A DNA stretch of 64,000 nt from Helianthus annuus (Eukaryota; Streptophyta; Magnoliopsida; Asterales; Asteraceae): NCBI RefSeq assembly GCF_002127325.2, contig NC_035435.2, positions 16,160,002 through 16,224,001 of the forward strand. Direction: 5' to 3'. Under the pieces are notes generated by a model, which made no database searches, had not been told where the DNA came from, and saw only the letters and a list, made by a program, of their open reading frames with translations. Each line of letters opens with the position of its first letter. Within the stretch, counting starts at the first letter, position 1. This document shows, one piece after another, positions 31,464 to 43,411 of the stretch. The position numbers and the translations under genes were made by a program.

Positions 31464-33396
31464 CTGTTAAGCAAAAGTTATTTAATTAGTATTTTCAATG
31501 TATTTTCCTTATTTAGTGAGGTGAGACGATAAGGAACGACAATCCGTGATGCGGGACCAAGTGCGGAGGAGCGGGCCATCTTGTATTTGGATGCCCAAGA
31601 TCGTGTAACAAAAGGGGCTTCACTAAAATGGCTCTAACTTGGGTTACGGGGGTCCGTTTTGGGCGTGCGACCAGACAAAACGAACGTGAGAACGAGCTCC
31701 ATCTTGTTGCAAATGCCTACGGCTGTTTGGGCCATCGTCCAGGCAAAAAAAAACACTTATTTCTATTAGTTATTTGCATTTTTTTTTGTTTTTTTGAAGT
31801 GTTTTAGACATTTTGTTTTTTGGGATTGTGTTTGGCCCATGGCCTTTTTGTGGCCCATTTCGAATTTATGTCCCTATTTATGTGTTTCTCTAGTAATTTG
31901 AACAATCAGACTTGAATTTTGAAACTACTCAATTTTTCACTTCAAATTCTGTGCCCTTTGGGTTGAATTTTGGGGTTGGGAAAAGACCTACACGGGTATT
32001 CGCAGAATCAACGTGTTTGTTCTTCGTTATCATATCACGCGCTACATCAATCCGGTTAGAAGCTCTTTCTAAAAGCAGCTGTGGCATGAAACATTAGCAA
32101 GAGGTTCAAGCGGACTGACAACGATTGTCAATTGTGAGAAAAGCACAACTCCCGGGGTTTATGAGGTTGCGAGGACAACCTTTTGTCCTTGCATTGATAT
32201 GTTTGGCCTCATCTATGCCACTTTTGTTGTCGAGACAGTTGGGGCATGTAACACGAGAAGAAAAGTAATAGTCGTCCTAAAACGGTTACATGTGAAGGGG
32301 TTGCATGTGTCGACGAAGCCCTTGCACCTTGGAAGGATAAATTAGACACCAGGTGTCGTGTTGTGGCTCCAACACTGATGTTTCGCATTATGCCCCAAGT
32401 GTTACTAGTAGTAGGATGTCATAGACCATTGATTTTAATTTTTTTACCAAATAGGGTCGTTATAGTCGGTTTTAATTTAGATATTAAATTTCCGACATAT
32501 CCAAAAGGACCCTTTCACCTCTCGGGACAATTAGTTTTTGATAACCTATAAAACTAAGTTTGTTGCGACTTGAAATAACCAATTAAAGTTAAGATTGAAG
32601 ACTATTAAGTTTATGAGTTTTAAAGATGTGATAAAAACATGTTTTAAAACTCTAGTGGTTATAAAAATATGCAAGTTGCTAGAACTTGCTTTCACTCGAT
32701 TTCATTTTTTAAAAAACCATTTTTTAAGAATGCGTTTTGGTATTAGGTTGAGGTGTAATAACGTTTATTAAAGGCAACCATAATAGCAAAAGTGAATACG
32801 TAAATCATATGGGCATGATTATGGTCTTGCTAGAGCCAAGTAGCAAGATCAAAGGGGTCACAGTCACAACACACAAAACAACACACAAGACTCCTCTTGG
32901 CATTCAGTTTGCTTCGGGTCTTCGTATCAACAATATTTAACAAGTAAATATAACAAAGACAAAAACCCTATCTATTACAACTTTGAGACACACAAGACTC
33001 CTCTTGGCATTCGGTTTTGCTTCGGGTCTTCGTATCAACAATATTTAACAAGTAAATATAACAAAGACAAAAAATCCTATCTATTACAACTTTGAACCAC
33101 AAAATGGGCCAAAACCATAAACTAGTCTATTACAACTTTAAGCCGCAAAATGGGCCAAAACCATAAATAAAACCAAACATAAACACAACCACAAGGTCGG
33201 GCCCGATTTACATATTCAACATAACCAAAAATATGTTTGGGCAATTTTTGGTCAACCAAATATTAACAATTAAAAACGACCAAAAACATATATATAGCCC
33301 AAAGATAAACTAAATAAAAAACTTTAGACTTTTAAAGTTTGTGACTTATTATTCTGGTGAAAAAAGACCGGTTTTGATTTGCATGTGGTGAGCATT
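31464..33396 (-). other. Copia-A long leader between primer-binding site and gag
   Basis: About 1.9 kb, unusually long for a copia leader. No coding signal seen. It contains a 107-bp tandem duplication (32881-33097) and a second shorter duplicated stretch at 33080-33170 (ATGGGCCAAAACCATAAA twice). Confidence 0.6.
32881..33097 (-). repeat. Tandem duplication, two copies of about 107 bp
   Basis: CACAAGACTCCTCTTGGCAT begins at 32884 and again at 32991. The two copies differ by only a few bases, so the duplication is younger than most damage in Copia-A. Confidence 0.9.
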
Positions 33397-33409
33397 GCCT
33401 CTGATACCA
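33397..33409 (-). promoter_or_regulatory. Copia-A primer-binding site (initiator tRNA-Met)
   Basis: Minus strand TGGTATCAGAGGC, with one difference from the usual AGAGC form. It lies 4-5 bases inside the LTR, whose terminal bases are degraded (ATATCCT instead of the expected ATATCCA). Confidence 0.8.
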
Positions 33410-33413
33410 CTAA

Positions 33414-33616
<203 letters not shown>

Positions 33617-33807
33617 AGCCGCTAAAATAGAAACCACCCCCAGTTGTAAGAACCGCGAGAACCACTCTCCACCAATCATATTATGTCACCCAAAAGGGTA
33701 ATTTGGTTATATACCCCAAATGTCAAATCTCTACCTCTCTCCACATTTGAAAAAATTAGACATGTCAGATTCATTTAACTTCTTTCATCTTTGTCTCTCT
33801 CCTCATT

Positions 33808-34209
33808 TTGAAACTCACACTCTCACTGATGAAGCACATCCCTCTCCTCTCTGATGAATCAAATCTTCATCATCTTATCACTGATGAAACCCACACCCTC
33901 CTTCTCCGGCAAACCCTCCTACTCCGGCGATCCCCCTCCTACTCCGGCGACCCCCCTCCTTCTCCCGCTGCCCCTCGTTTCTCCGGCGCCCACCTCCTTC
34001 TCCGGCGACAAGACCGGTGTAGGCAGCATAAAATCCCTTGTTTTCAGCTGATACCGTCGGTGGTGGGAGGTGGTTGCCTGGTGTTTGTTTTATCGGAATA
34101 TCTTCGGGCTCCATTTCTCTCCGCCGTCTCCGTCACCAACAACTACCCCTCTGCCGCCGCATCCGTCACCAGAGTATGTGATTTCTTGAAGGGTGTTGGA
34201 GTTTGGTGA
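33808..34209 (+). other. Coding-like GC-rich stretch inside D, possibly captured
   Basis: An open stretch of 133 codons rich in Leu, Pro, Ser and Gly, with repeated CTCCGGCGA boxes giving SGD/SGDPPP in an alternative frame. I recognise no protein. Its GC-rich, C/T-biased composition is unlike the rest of D and resembles the 5' exon or promoter end of a plant gene, as carried by Pack-MULEs. It could equally be a low-complexity stretch native to the family. A lower-complexity GGTGCTTTTGAATGTTT repeat follows at 34430-34630. Confidence 0.35.
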
Positions 34210-34924
34210 AAATAGGTAAAGATATGTTTCTATATATCTCTTTTTCACAAAGATCTGATTATCTCTCTTTTTTTATATGGATTTTTTTAGGGATTTTTTT
34301 TGTGATGAAGGTGGGCGACGGTTGTTGGTGGTGGGGGTTTTTTTGGGTGGTATGGGGCAGAGGTGGGTGACCGTCGGGAGAGTAGGTCTGGCGGTGGTGT
34401 AGTCTGGTGATTGTTTGTTGATATTGGGGGGTTTTTGCTGATGCTTTTGAATGTTTGGACCTGGTTGTTTTTGCTGGTGCTTTTGAATGTTTGTTGATGG
34501 TTTTTGCTGGTGCTATTTGAATGTTTTGAATCTCGGTGCTTTTGAATGTTTGAATATGGTGTTTTTGAATGTTTGAATATGTTGAATCTGGTGCTTTTTG
34601 AATGTTTTGAATCTAGTGCTTTTTGGTAGATTTTGAACAGTGAACTATGTGGGTTTTGATCTGTTCGATTGGGCGGCGATGATGAAAAAAAAAACGCATA
34701 TTTTGATGACGATGGCACGACAAGGATGGTGGAGGGTAGGTTTTTGAACCTGCAACCTCCGATTATCGGAAAAATCTGAGCCAAACCCCTTTTTTCAAGA
34801 ATCCAATATTGTTTTGATTTTTGTTGTTGGTTTGTTATATTTTTTTTTTTCCAGTCGATGATGATAACAATCTATCTGAGACACCTACCGAGCTGCGATT
34901 TATGGTTGCGTTCGTTTTTGTGTA

Positions 34925-35640
34925 AAAAAGTTTTATGTAAAAATAGTTTAAACCGTAAACTTTTTAACGTAAAACGTAAACTTTTTTTAACGTAAAACGT
35001 AAAGTTTTTAACGTAAAACGTAAGTTTTTTTTACGTAAAATGTAAAATTTTTAACGTAAAACGTAAACTTTTAATGTAAAACGTTAACTTTTTAACGTAA
35101 AACGTAAAATGTTTAACGTAAAACGTAAAAAGTTTAACGTATAACGTAAAAAGTTTAACGTGAAACGTAAAAAGTTTAACGTATAACGTAAAAAGTTTAA
35201 CATATAATGTAAAAAGTTTAACGTAAAACGTAAAAACGTAAAACGTAAAAAGTTTAACGTTAAACGTAAAACGTAAAAAGTTTTACATAAAACGTAATAC
35301 GTAAAAACGTAAAACGCAAAACGTAAAAAGTAAAACGTAAAACGTAAAAAGTTTAACGTAAAATGTAAGGTTTTTAACGTAAAACGTAAAAAGGTTAACG
35401 TAAAAACGTAAAACGTAAAAAGTTTAACGTAAAATGTAAAACGTAAAAAGTTTAACATAAAACGTAAACTTTTTAACGTAAAACGTAAAAAACTTTTTAA
35501 CGTAAAACGTAAAAAAGTTTAACGTAAAAAAGTTTAACGTAAAACGTAAAAAGTTTAACGTAAAATGTAAAACGTGAAAAAATCGACACGTTAAAAAACG
35601 TGGAAAAAACGACGCGTAAAAAACGTGTAAAAAACGGCGC
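34925..35640. repeat. Array of AACGTAAAACGTAAAAAGTTT units
   Basis: About 700 bp of short irregular tandem repeats built from ACGTAAA and AAGTTTAACGTAAA, with changing spacing, grading into AAAAACGGCGCGTTAAAAAACG variants up to about 35770. Because ACGT is self-complementary and TTTAACGT/ACGTAAA are inverted, the array has many small dyads. The long minus-strand ORFs over it (rich in LRFT/FYVK) are products of the repeat. Confidence 0.93.
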
Positions 35641-36087
35641 ATTAAAAAATGTTAAAAAATCGGCGCGTTAAAAAACGTGTAAAAAAACGGCGCGTTAATA
35701 AAACGCCGATTGAGAAAAACGGTGCCTTAAAAAACGGCGCCTTAAAAAACACGGTGTGCAAAAACCGGTGCGTAAAAGTTTTTGTCTTGTTCAAAAAATT
35801 TGAATTTAAAAATGTTTTTCATAAAAATATTCTTTTTAAAAAATAAAAAGTAATATAATAAAACAAAAAAGTAATAAAAAATAATAAAGACAAAAAGACA
35901 AAATAGAGTAATTTTACTATACTACCCTTTTGGATTAAAATATTAAAGACATAATAAGACAAAATCTATTTAATATTAATTTTAGTTACTTTCAATATCA
36001 TCTATCCATCTTCTTGATCTAAAAGGCTAGAAAATGGTTCTCTCAGTTGTAAGAAACCGGAGGTGGTTTTCATTTTAGCGGTCCCCT

Positions 36088-36241
36088 ATATATATATAGT
36101 ATGAACACTTTTTATACCAAGAGTATCCGCAATGTAACAAGATCACCAACATGCAAACACGAAATAAAACACTAACCGTAAGGGGGTTAGATATACCTTC
36201 GGTTAGTAAATAACCGGTTGAGACACCGAGGTTCAACGAAC
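36088..36241 (-). repeat. Copia-A 5' LTR, middle part
   Basis: Lies between D and E. It ends with CGAAC (36237-36241), the left target duplication of E. Confidence 0.7.
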
Positions 36242-36699
36242 TGTTAGTGCACTACATCTGTTGATTGCGTCTAGGTTTCTAGGATCAGGTCTTATATCGT
36301 ATTGTATAGCATAGGGCACGTTTTACGAAAAAAACAGGAGTCTGTATAGTTTTTAGGAGTCAGGTCCGCTCATAGGGACATGAGGTTCCAGGATCGCTCA
36401 TAGGTCATGCTGGTTCGCTTATGTGTACAGTTGTGGTCCGCTCTTATGGACATGTGACAAATGAGCGGACCCAACCATCTATATATAGGAGTCTTTAGGG
36501 CGGTCCTCAGTAGTCATTGTTGAATTCCACACCAAAGCTCTGCCGGTGTGACGATTACGCTGTAAAACGTTTCATATCAATAAAACAAGCAGTTAGGTGG
36601 AAGAACAAGCTATATCTACTTGCATTTCTTATTATTCCGCATCTGAAACGCAAGAGACAACCTCTGAATGACTCGTTCGGGTCAGCAAACGATCCTACA
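36242..36699 (+). repeat. Copia-E 5' LTR
   Basis: 458 bp. U3 holds four GGTCCGCTC/GGATCGCTC/GGTTCGCTT boxes (36388-36470) just upstream of the TATA box (CTATATATAGG, 36479-36489). A CAATAAAA polyadenylation-type signal is at 36578-36585. Confidence 0.95.
36479..36489 (+). promoter_or_regulatory. TATA box of Copia-E 5' LTR
   Basis: CTATATATAGG, conserved at the same place in the 3' LTR (about 43649-43659). Upstream lie the reiterated CCGCTC boxes. Downstream CAATAAAA marks the likely end of R. Confidence 0.7.
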
Positions 36700-36701
36700 A
36701 G

Positions 36702-36714
36702 TGGTATCAGAGCC
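36702..36714 (+). promoter_or_regulatory. Copia-E primer-binding site (initiator tRNA-Met)
   Basis: TGGTATCAGAGCC, two bases after the LTR end. Confidence 0.93.
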
Positions 36715-37239
36715 TAGGAGGAGGTATTCTGCAGATTATAGCTGGATTTCATCATTTTTTCTCACTTCTACACCTTCTTTTCTCATTTTCGGGAGATTTC
36801 ACGGTTGAATTTCGTTCAAAAACTCACAGACTGTGCATTATCATACAAAGGCAAACCCTAGAAAATTTCAGGTCGAAATACAGCCTAAAAACAGGTCAAA
36901 ACATGTTCGGTATATGGTTCGCTCGTAGTGACGTCATCATGAACCGTTCTTAAGTCACTGTCTGGTTCGCTCATTCGTACAAGTTTAAGTCTGGATCACT
37001 CCAAATTGGTATTTTGGATCGCTCGAGTGTACAGTGTTGCTTCTGGACTGCTCCAAAGTTATAGTTTGGATCGCTCATTCGAACATCATCCTGGTCCGCT
37101 CGAACATACAGCCTCTAGTCCGCTCGAAAGGACATTAAGTCTGGTTCGCTCGAACGAATAGTATCCTGGTCCGCTCGAACAGACATCCGCTTATTTGGTC
37201 AATTCATTGGTCCGCTCTTTTTTCAATTCATACGTCAAT
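36715..37239 (+). other. Copia-E leader with reiterated TGGTCCGCTCGAA boxes
   Basis: About 525 bp without an ORF. Between 36911 and 37216 there are about ten boxes of the form (T)GG(T/A)(T/C)CGCTC followed by a short variable tail, often GAAC-N-ACA. They are the same boxes as in U3, so the motif is present on both sides of the transcription start. Confidence 0.8.
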
Positions 37240-40200
37240 ATGAATTCCGAGTTCTACAATGCGTTTGCAACACCGTCATCTCCAGCCGCAATTGCTCAAG
37301 CAATGATTTTAGAAAACGAGACAGGAACTACTCAAAAGCCCCCTAGATTGATGAGCATTGAGGAGTATTATGGATGGAAGGATCGATTTGAAAACTGGGT
37401 TCAGGCAAATCATCTCAGATCATGGGAATGCATATTGAAGAAATACACATTGCCTCGAACAGATTTGCAAGTCATCAAAGAGATATCTGAATTTACTGAA
37501 CAAGAACGGGCAATGTATAAAGCCGAGAAAATGATGATTAGTTTGTTGCAGCAGGCAATAAAGGAAGATATATTCATCTTGTTACAGCATGACGAAACTG
37601 CGAAGTCGATATGGGATGCTCTTAAGGTTAAATTCGAGGGAAGTGAAAATATGATCAAAAGCAAGAAGTTATCAATGTTGGGAGTTGTTTAGCAGTTTGC
37701 CGGGAGAGGATACTAAAAAGCTAATCGAGAGATACTGTCACTTAGTGCGATCGTTATCAATGTTGGGAGTTGAAAAAGGTCGTGAGGAATGGGTGGATAA
37801 ATTGGCTGACGCGTTACCTCAGAAAGAGTGGGGAACGCATTTGATGATTTTAAAGAATACTGGTGTGTATGACGGGCTGACTATTTCACAGTTCATTGAG
37901 AAAATAGAAAGTCGGGATCTTGAACAGCAAAAGATCGCAAGAATGAACAGTCCGAGTGGTCAACAGGACGTGAAGATGTATTACCGGGGTAGTGTTCCAG
38001 GTACTGAGTCTGAAAGAAGTCCAAAGATTCAAACGGCATTCAGTGCTGGTGATTCATCTGACAAAGTTGATCAGGGTTCGAATAAGAGTAGCAGCGGGTT
38101 TTCATTGTTTCCGAGTGTGAATCCGAAAGAGACTAACACGAGTTTTCAGTCTCAGAGTACAAAAACCGGAAATGGATACATAATTCAGTGCAACATAGCT
38201 CTTAATCTTCCAGAAGGTCGAAGCTTCTCTGAAGACACTGCTAAAGACCACATGGCACTTCTGGGTTCAGTTCTGTTATCTTATGAAGGTCTTGTTGCTG
38301 GTCGGATCGGAAATCCTATGCTTACCAAAGAGGATTATGATCAAATAGACGCTGAAGAAATGGAACTCATGGATATTAAATGGTGTCTTTCTAGTGTTCT
38401 TCGACGAGCTGAGAAATTCAAAACCATTACCGGGAGAAATGACTTTCTAGATGCTCATGTATCTACTTTAGGTTTTGATAAATCTAAGGTTACTTGTTTT
38501 CGATGCAGGGAGAAAGGCCATTTCAAGCGGGAGTGCAAAGGAAGAGAAGCTAACGGAGCACACAATCCATTCGGGAAAGATGATTACTATCGCAAAGCTA
38601 TCTATCAGCAAGTTGGTCAATCCCAAGAACCACAGACATCTCACGGGAGAAAGATTGAAGATCCGAAAAGAGCATGTTTGGTAGATTTCAGCTGGAGTAA
38701 TTACATATCATCTGAAGTCACAGCAACACGCATTAGTGATCAAGATGATGAGAAACTACCAGAAGGTTTCAGTTGGGATATGTTTGTGGATAAAAAGGGA
38801 GAGTTTAAAGCTTTCATTGCCAAGATCGTCCGAGAGCCAGATTTGTTTGCTACTTGGATGAAATCTATTGGAGAGACTGTGAAAAGTGAAGATGAAAAGT
38901 CTGTGTCATCTGAAAGTTCAGATAATACTGATAAACTTTCAGAACATTCTGGGGAAGTTTCAGAAAGTTTAGATGAAGATTTACAGAGTTCTGATAAAAG
39001 TGTACGAAATGAAAATGTTCAAGAAAAAGAAGTTGTTTTTGATAAAACACCGTCTGATTCTGATGTATCAGATGGTGATTCTGATAAGTCTGTGCAGTTT
39101 GATCAATCACCTGATCACAGCAGTAGTGATGATGAGGAAGAAAAACATATAAATATTGCAAAAACTCATCTTTCACCTGAGAATTTTCATTTCTATTTTG
39201 CAGAAAGAATGAACAAACTGAAGGAGAAACGAGCTGCTAAAGAACAAAAATCTGATTCTGTAGGTGATATTCAGAATGCTGAAAGTGTTGCTGAAAAGAT
39301 TACCGAGGTTGTGATTGAAGAAGAAAAGGTGGTTGAAGTTGTTAAAACAATCGAAGTTGAGAAGATTGTTGAAGTAGTCAAGCCGTGTGAGAAGTGCTTG
39401 GAAGATTGCAAGAATTGTGCAGCCAAAGACGACATCATAGCTGAGTATGAGAAGAAGAAGGAGCAGTTATTGTTCAACCTCAACTATGTGAAAGAATCTT
39501 ACGATGTTTTGAATAAAACAGTAACTGGTCTCCAAAAGACTAACTCAGAGAGAGAACAAGCACTGACGATGTTGAACGCAGTTTTAATGACAAAACAAAA
39601 GGCAATAAACTTCTACATCGAAGAGAGTGCTAAGTGGAAGCAAGAGTTGGAGATGGAAAAGATAGAGAATGAGAGAATTAGACGCTTATTGCAAAGTTAT
39701 TCTAGTTCTGATTATCTCATTGATCGTATTTACCCAACTGTTGCAGGTATGGAAGCATTCAAAGATGAAAAGTTGAAAGAGAAGAAAGACTGTGGTAAGA
39801 AATCGACTGTTAGTTACAACAAATGTCCGCCTCCGATTTGGGATGGTTATTCACCTAGGAGACCAAATGAGGAGCAATTGGAAAAGGCAATCAATATAAA
39901 GCTTAAAACCGACACAACTGACGTTTTACCAGATAACATTGATGTCACGTATACCTCGTCTGATACTGATCATGAGTCTGAATTAATCAAAAAGGTGGTC
40001 GATCAGGTGTTGGATACTGATGAGGAGTCTGAGTCGAAATCTGGGTCTGGAAAGTCAAAGTCGTCAGTCAACAGTCAAAATTCGTCGGATAAACGGTCTT
40101 ATAGTAAAGAATTTTTATTGTAAAAGGCAGATTTGAATGACGAAACATTCGAAGTTGTGTATACTTTGAATGGTTCGGACAAATTATATTACAATAAAGA

Positions 40201-41176
40201 GTTCCCAATAATGAGTATTAAAACGGAACTAATAAATAAAACTTTCAAACTTATAGAAGTTAATATTCCAGAATTAAAAGTTTTGAAAAGTTTTGAAAAA
40301 TCTAAAAAATACACTTCTAGAGTTCAGCAACGTTTAAATAAGAAAAAGGGCAACAATCCTGGTTCGGGTTTTCAAAAGAAACCTAACCAGAATCGTAGCT
40401 ACAAAAAGAAAGGTCTTGGTTTTGTTCCACCAGAAAATGATAAAAATATAAAAAATTCTAAAATAAAATTTGAATTTGTGTCAGGTGGAAGTGCTGAAGA
40501 AGAACAGCAGAAACCGTTCTGGAGACAGTCTAATAAGGAGTTTCTTGCTGAGAGAAAGATGATTGGAGCTGATATTTGTTATCAAAGAGAAACTAGAACC
40601 TGTTATAAATGCAATGAAGCTGGTCACATTGCATGGAATTGCTCAAAAAGTGTCAAATCAAAACAGGGAGTTTCTTAGAAGTTGAAAGAGAAAGTTGTTG
40701 ATGTTGACACACCAACCAATAGACCTAAAATTTTTGAAAATTCAAAATTTGAGGTTGGTGAGTGTTCGGAAAAGAATTTTTACAAAAAGAAAGGAAAAGA
40801 CAACCAGGTGTGGGTTGCGAAGAAAAGTGAAGAGAATGTCGGCGATGAATCTGGTTTCACAAAGCCAGAAGAACCACAGGTTGAAAAGAAAATTTCAGTA
40901 AATGATGAAGAGTTTCCATCATTGAAGTTTGAGGAAGTGAAAAAGAAAGTTGGAAAAACTGAGATTTCGAATCAGTTCTACAAAGAAAAGAGTGAATTTG
41001 ATGTCGAGAAAACATTCAACGGGAATGTTAAAAAGATATTTGGGAAAATGTTGAGTGGGAGAGCTAAAGGGGTAAAAGATTTTTACGCGACTAAAAAGGC
41101 AACATATAACCCTACGGCTCAAGAGCTAAAAGCCATCAAGTCTGAAAAGACTTGGATGGAAGTCTGCTTCCCATGA
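37240..41176 (+). pseudogene. Copia-E giant gag-like gene, one frameshift and two stops
   Basis: Starts MNSEFYNAFATPSS. The capsid-like N-terminal part has RLMSIEEYYGWKDRFENWV and SIWDALKVKFEG, usual for plant copia gag. The frame breaks at about 37690, where a 19-bp stretch (TTATCAATGTTGGGAGTTG) is repeated from 37751. It continues from 37685 in one frame to 41176 with stops at 40121-40123 and 40676-40678. Further parts: a CCHC knuckle (CFRCREKGHFKREC), a Ser/Asp/Glu-rich acidic region (about 38880-39140), a Val/Glu repeat (EKIVEVVK), coiled coil (39440-39690), a basic KKK-rich region and a second CCHC (CYKCNEAGHIAWNC). Over 1300 codons is far longer than normal copia gag (300-500), with no protease following. 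Confidence 0.82.
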
Positions 41177-43401
41177 TAGTCAAAGGACTATGCCGGAGAT
41201 CCCAAGTTTATATCGTGGATCAGGAATCGGCATCTTTCTAGTGTTTGAAGAGATTGTTTGAAAGATTTTGAATAATGTTGTTAATGTTTTGCAGGTGAAA
41301 GGACTACGCCGGAGCTTCCAGGTTGGTAAGTGCGAAGCAGGAATCGGCATCCTGATTGGTAAAATGGTGATGTAGAGGTAACATCCCTACAAGTGGTAAC
41401 CTTGATCTTACAAGTGGTATTTGTGGTTATATTTTGAGATGTTTGTATTTTTACAAGTGGTACAGAAGGTTCTAAAATGCAAATGGTAAATCAGGGACAT
41501 TAAATTGTACTTGATTTACTATTCATGGCAAAAGATAGACAAAATGATGAACCATATCCCCGTTCTTAAAATTGATAAATTTACAAGTGGTTTTTATCAA
41601 CACAAATTCACTTTCCGGAAAAGTCATTTCGATTAAAACAAACTTAAGTGTTTTGAAATCTAAATGAGAAAATGGTTTGTGATAGGGGGAGTTCTGATTG
41701 TTAGTGACAAATGAATGGCGATTTAAGGTGATTCGATGTCAGTTGTCAAGTTTCTGTACAGTTTGTTTTACTTTTCATGTTTCTAGTAGGTCAAGAGTCT
41801 AGAAGTTTTCAAATTTTCTTTGAAATGTGTTTGCATTTTAGGGGGAGTAGGGAAATTTCTGAAATGAAAATCTAAAAACATTTGAAAATTTGAAAAAGCC
41901 AAAAACATGATAAAATTTAAAAATGAGTTGTGTTGCGAAATAGAGGATATGATAGTACATCAGTGGACTATCACAGCACGCTAAAGAAATGAAAAGTTAA
42001 AATGTGATAAACAATCTTACTGCGGATGTGTCAGTAGATTTTCACACATTTAGTAAATTGAAACGAGTATAAACCTAAATTCAAACTTGCTTGATTCGTG
42101 GGTAACTATTCTTGGATATATGGGTAACCCCCGAAAGCTTGTTTGAAAGGTCCCATATTCTGAAATACTAGGTCTTTATACTCAGTGATATCTGGGGTAT
42201 TATCCCGGGACTTCTGCTGTATGGAAATACTGACCTAGTCCCCGGATAATACTTTCTGCAAATGCTTGAAAAAGCGCCGCCCTCAGCAATCTGATTAAAC
42301 AATAAAATTGATAGTCATTGCTGTTGAAAAAAAAAAGATCCTCTAAAGGGGACCCACCTAAAGTCGAGCCGTCATCTCTCTGCTGAACGGAAGTTCTGAC
42401 CTGAGCTCTCACGGTTTCGCACCTAACCCCTTTACAGATATCATCTGTGGTATACTCACCTGTAAGACTGAATATTTGGGATCTGGATACAGGAGTATAT
42501 TCAAGTGGAGTGATACACAATTAAGTTTAAGTCTCTAAAACATTAATATCGTATCTCGAATCAATTGAAATTTGTGTTGAGAATTTAAGTGGACAAACAT
42601 ACTGACAATCTAAGTAAATTGTTTAAAGCTTAAAATGAAATCAAGCATAATGGTGTTGGTGATAGGTCTCATAAAATGATATGATCCTCTTGCACGAACT
42701 CACAAAAATATTGTTTGTAAATATTTCATTCTTTACATTTTATTTAATCATATTGAAAATCCAAAAAGATTTTAGTGTGTTTTAGCATAAATTTTTGAAA
42801 AAGTCAAAAAGATTTTCGACAACTGATGTTGGAAAACTGATTTTCAAAATTCCATGTGCTAAACATGATGAGCAGCATTTGAGGAGGAGTGTTTGTGTAA
42901 ATCAAATTGTTTTCGTTAAATCTAATCTTCTTCAAGTGGTTCATTATAGATATATAAGAGAAGTCACGTGTTGGTGTACAATGGTTTGAAATGTTTGTGA
43001 TAAGAAAGTTTATTTCGGGGTTGAGACTGTGCAGGTAACTAGTTTCGATATTCTGAAGGTCTCTGTTGGAGCTAGGTTTATCGATTCTGAAAGAAGGAAG
43101 AGAGTCAAGTTTCGATCCTGAAAATCAATTCTGAAAGAATGAGTAGAGTCAGATTCTGATCCTGAAGATCACGTCCATCGTTGATGCTGATGAATTTAAG
43201 GAATCAAGAGATCTGATCAAGAGAATTAGAGTATTTTTAAAGTCAGACAACGATCCTGAAGATGTTACTGAAGAACAAAAGAATACCAGTAAATCGAGAG
43301 GGGGAGTCTGAAGATTGAAAAAAAAATAAGCCCAGAGACTGATCTAGACTGGAAGACACAGCTTTGCAGTTAGAGTGTATTTGCGACTCCATCAACATCT
43401 G
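41177..43401 (+). other. Copia-E 3' non-coding region with repeated polypurine-like tracts
   Basis: About 2.2 kb where pol would be expected. Traces of GGAATCGGCATC and GACTA(T/C)GCCGGAG are repeated at 41180-41360. AGGGGGAGT-like tracts occur at 41692-41702, 41839-41848 and 43296-43310 besides the real one. A compositionally distinct, more GC-rich stretch lies at 42180-42520. No ORF of credible origin was found. Confidence 0.7.
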
Positions 43402-43411
43402 AGGGGGAGTC
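43401..43411 (+). promoter_or_regulatory. Copia-E polypurine tract
   Basis: GAGGGGGAGTC immediately before TGTTAG of the 3' LTR. Confidence 0.9.

Noticed and set aside
35084..35642. Long minus-strand ORFs rich in LRFT/FYVK
   Set aside because: They are translations of the AACGTAAAACGTAAAA array, which has few stops on that strand. No protein family resemblance.
42200..42520. 106-codon minus-strand ORF in the Copia-E 3' region
   Set aside because: Antisense to the element, no recognisable domain, and the region is a compositionally odd non-coding stretch. Kept only as a note.
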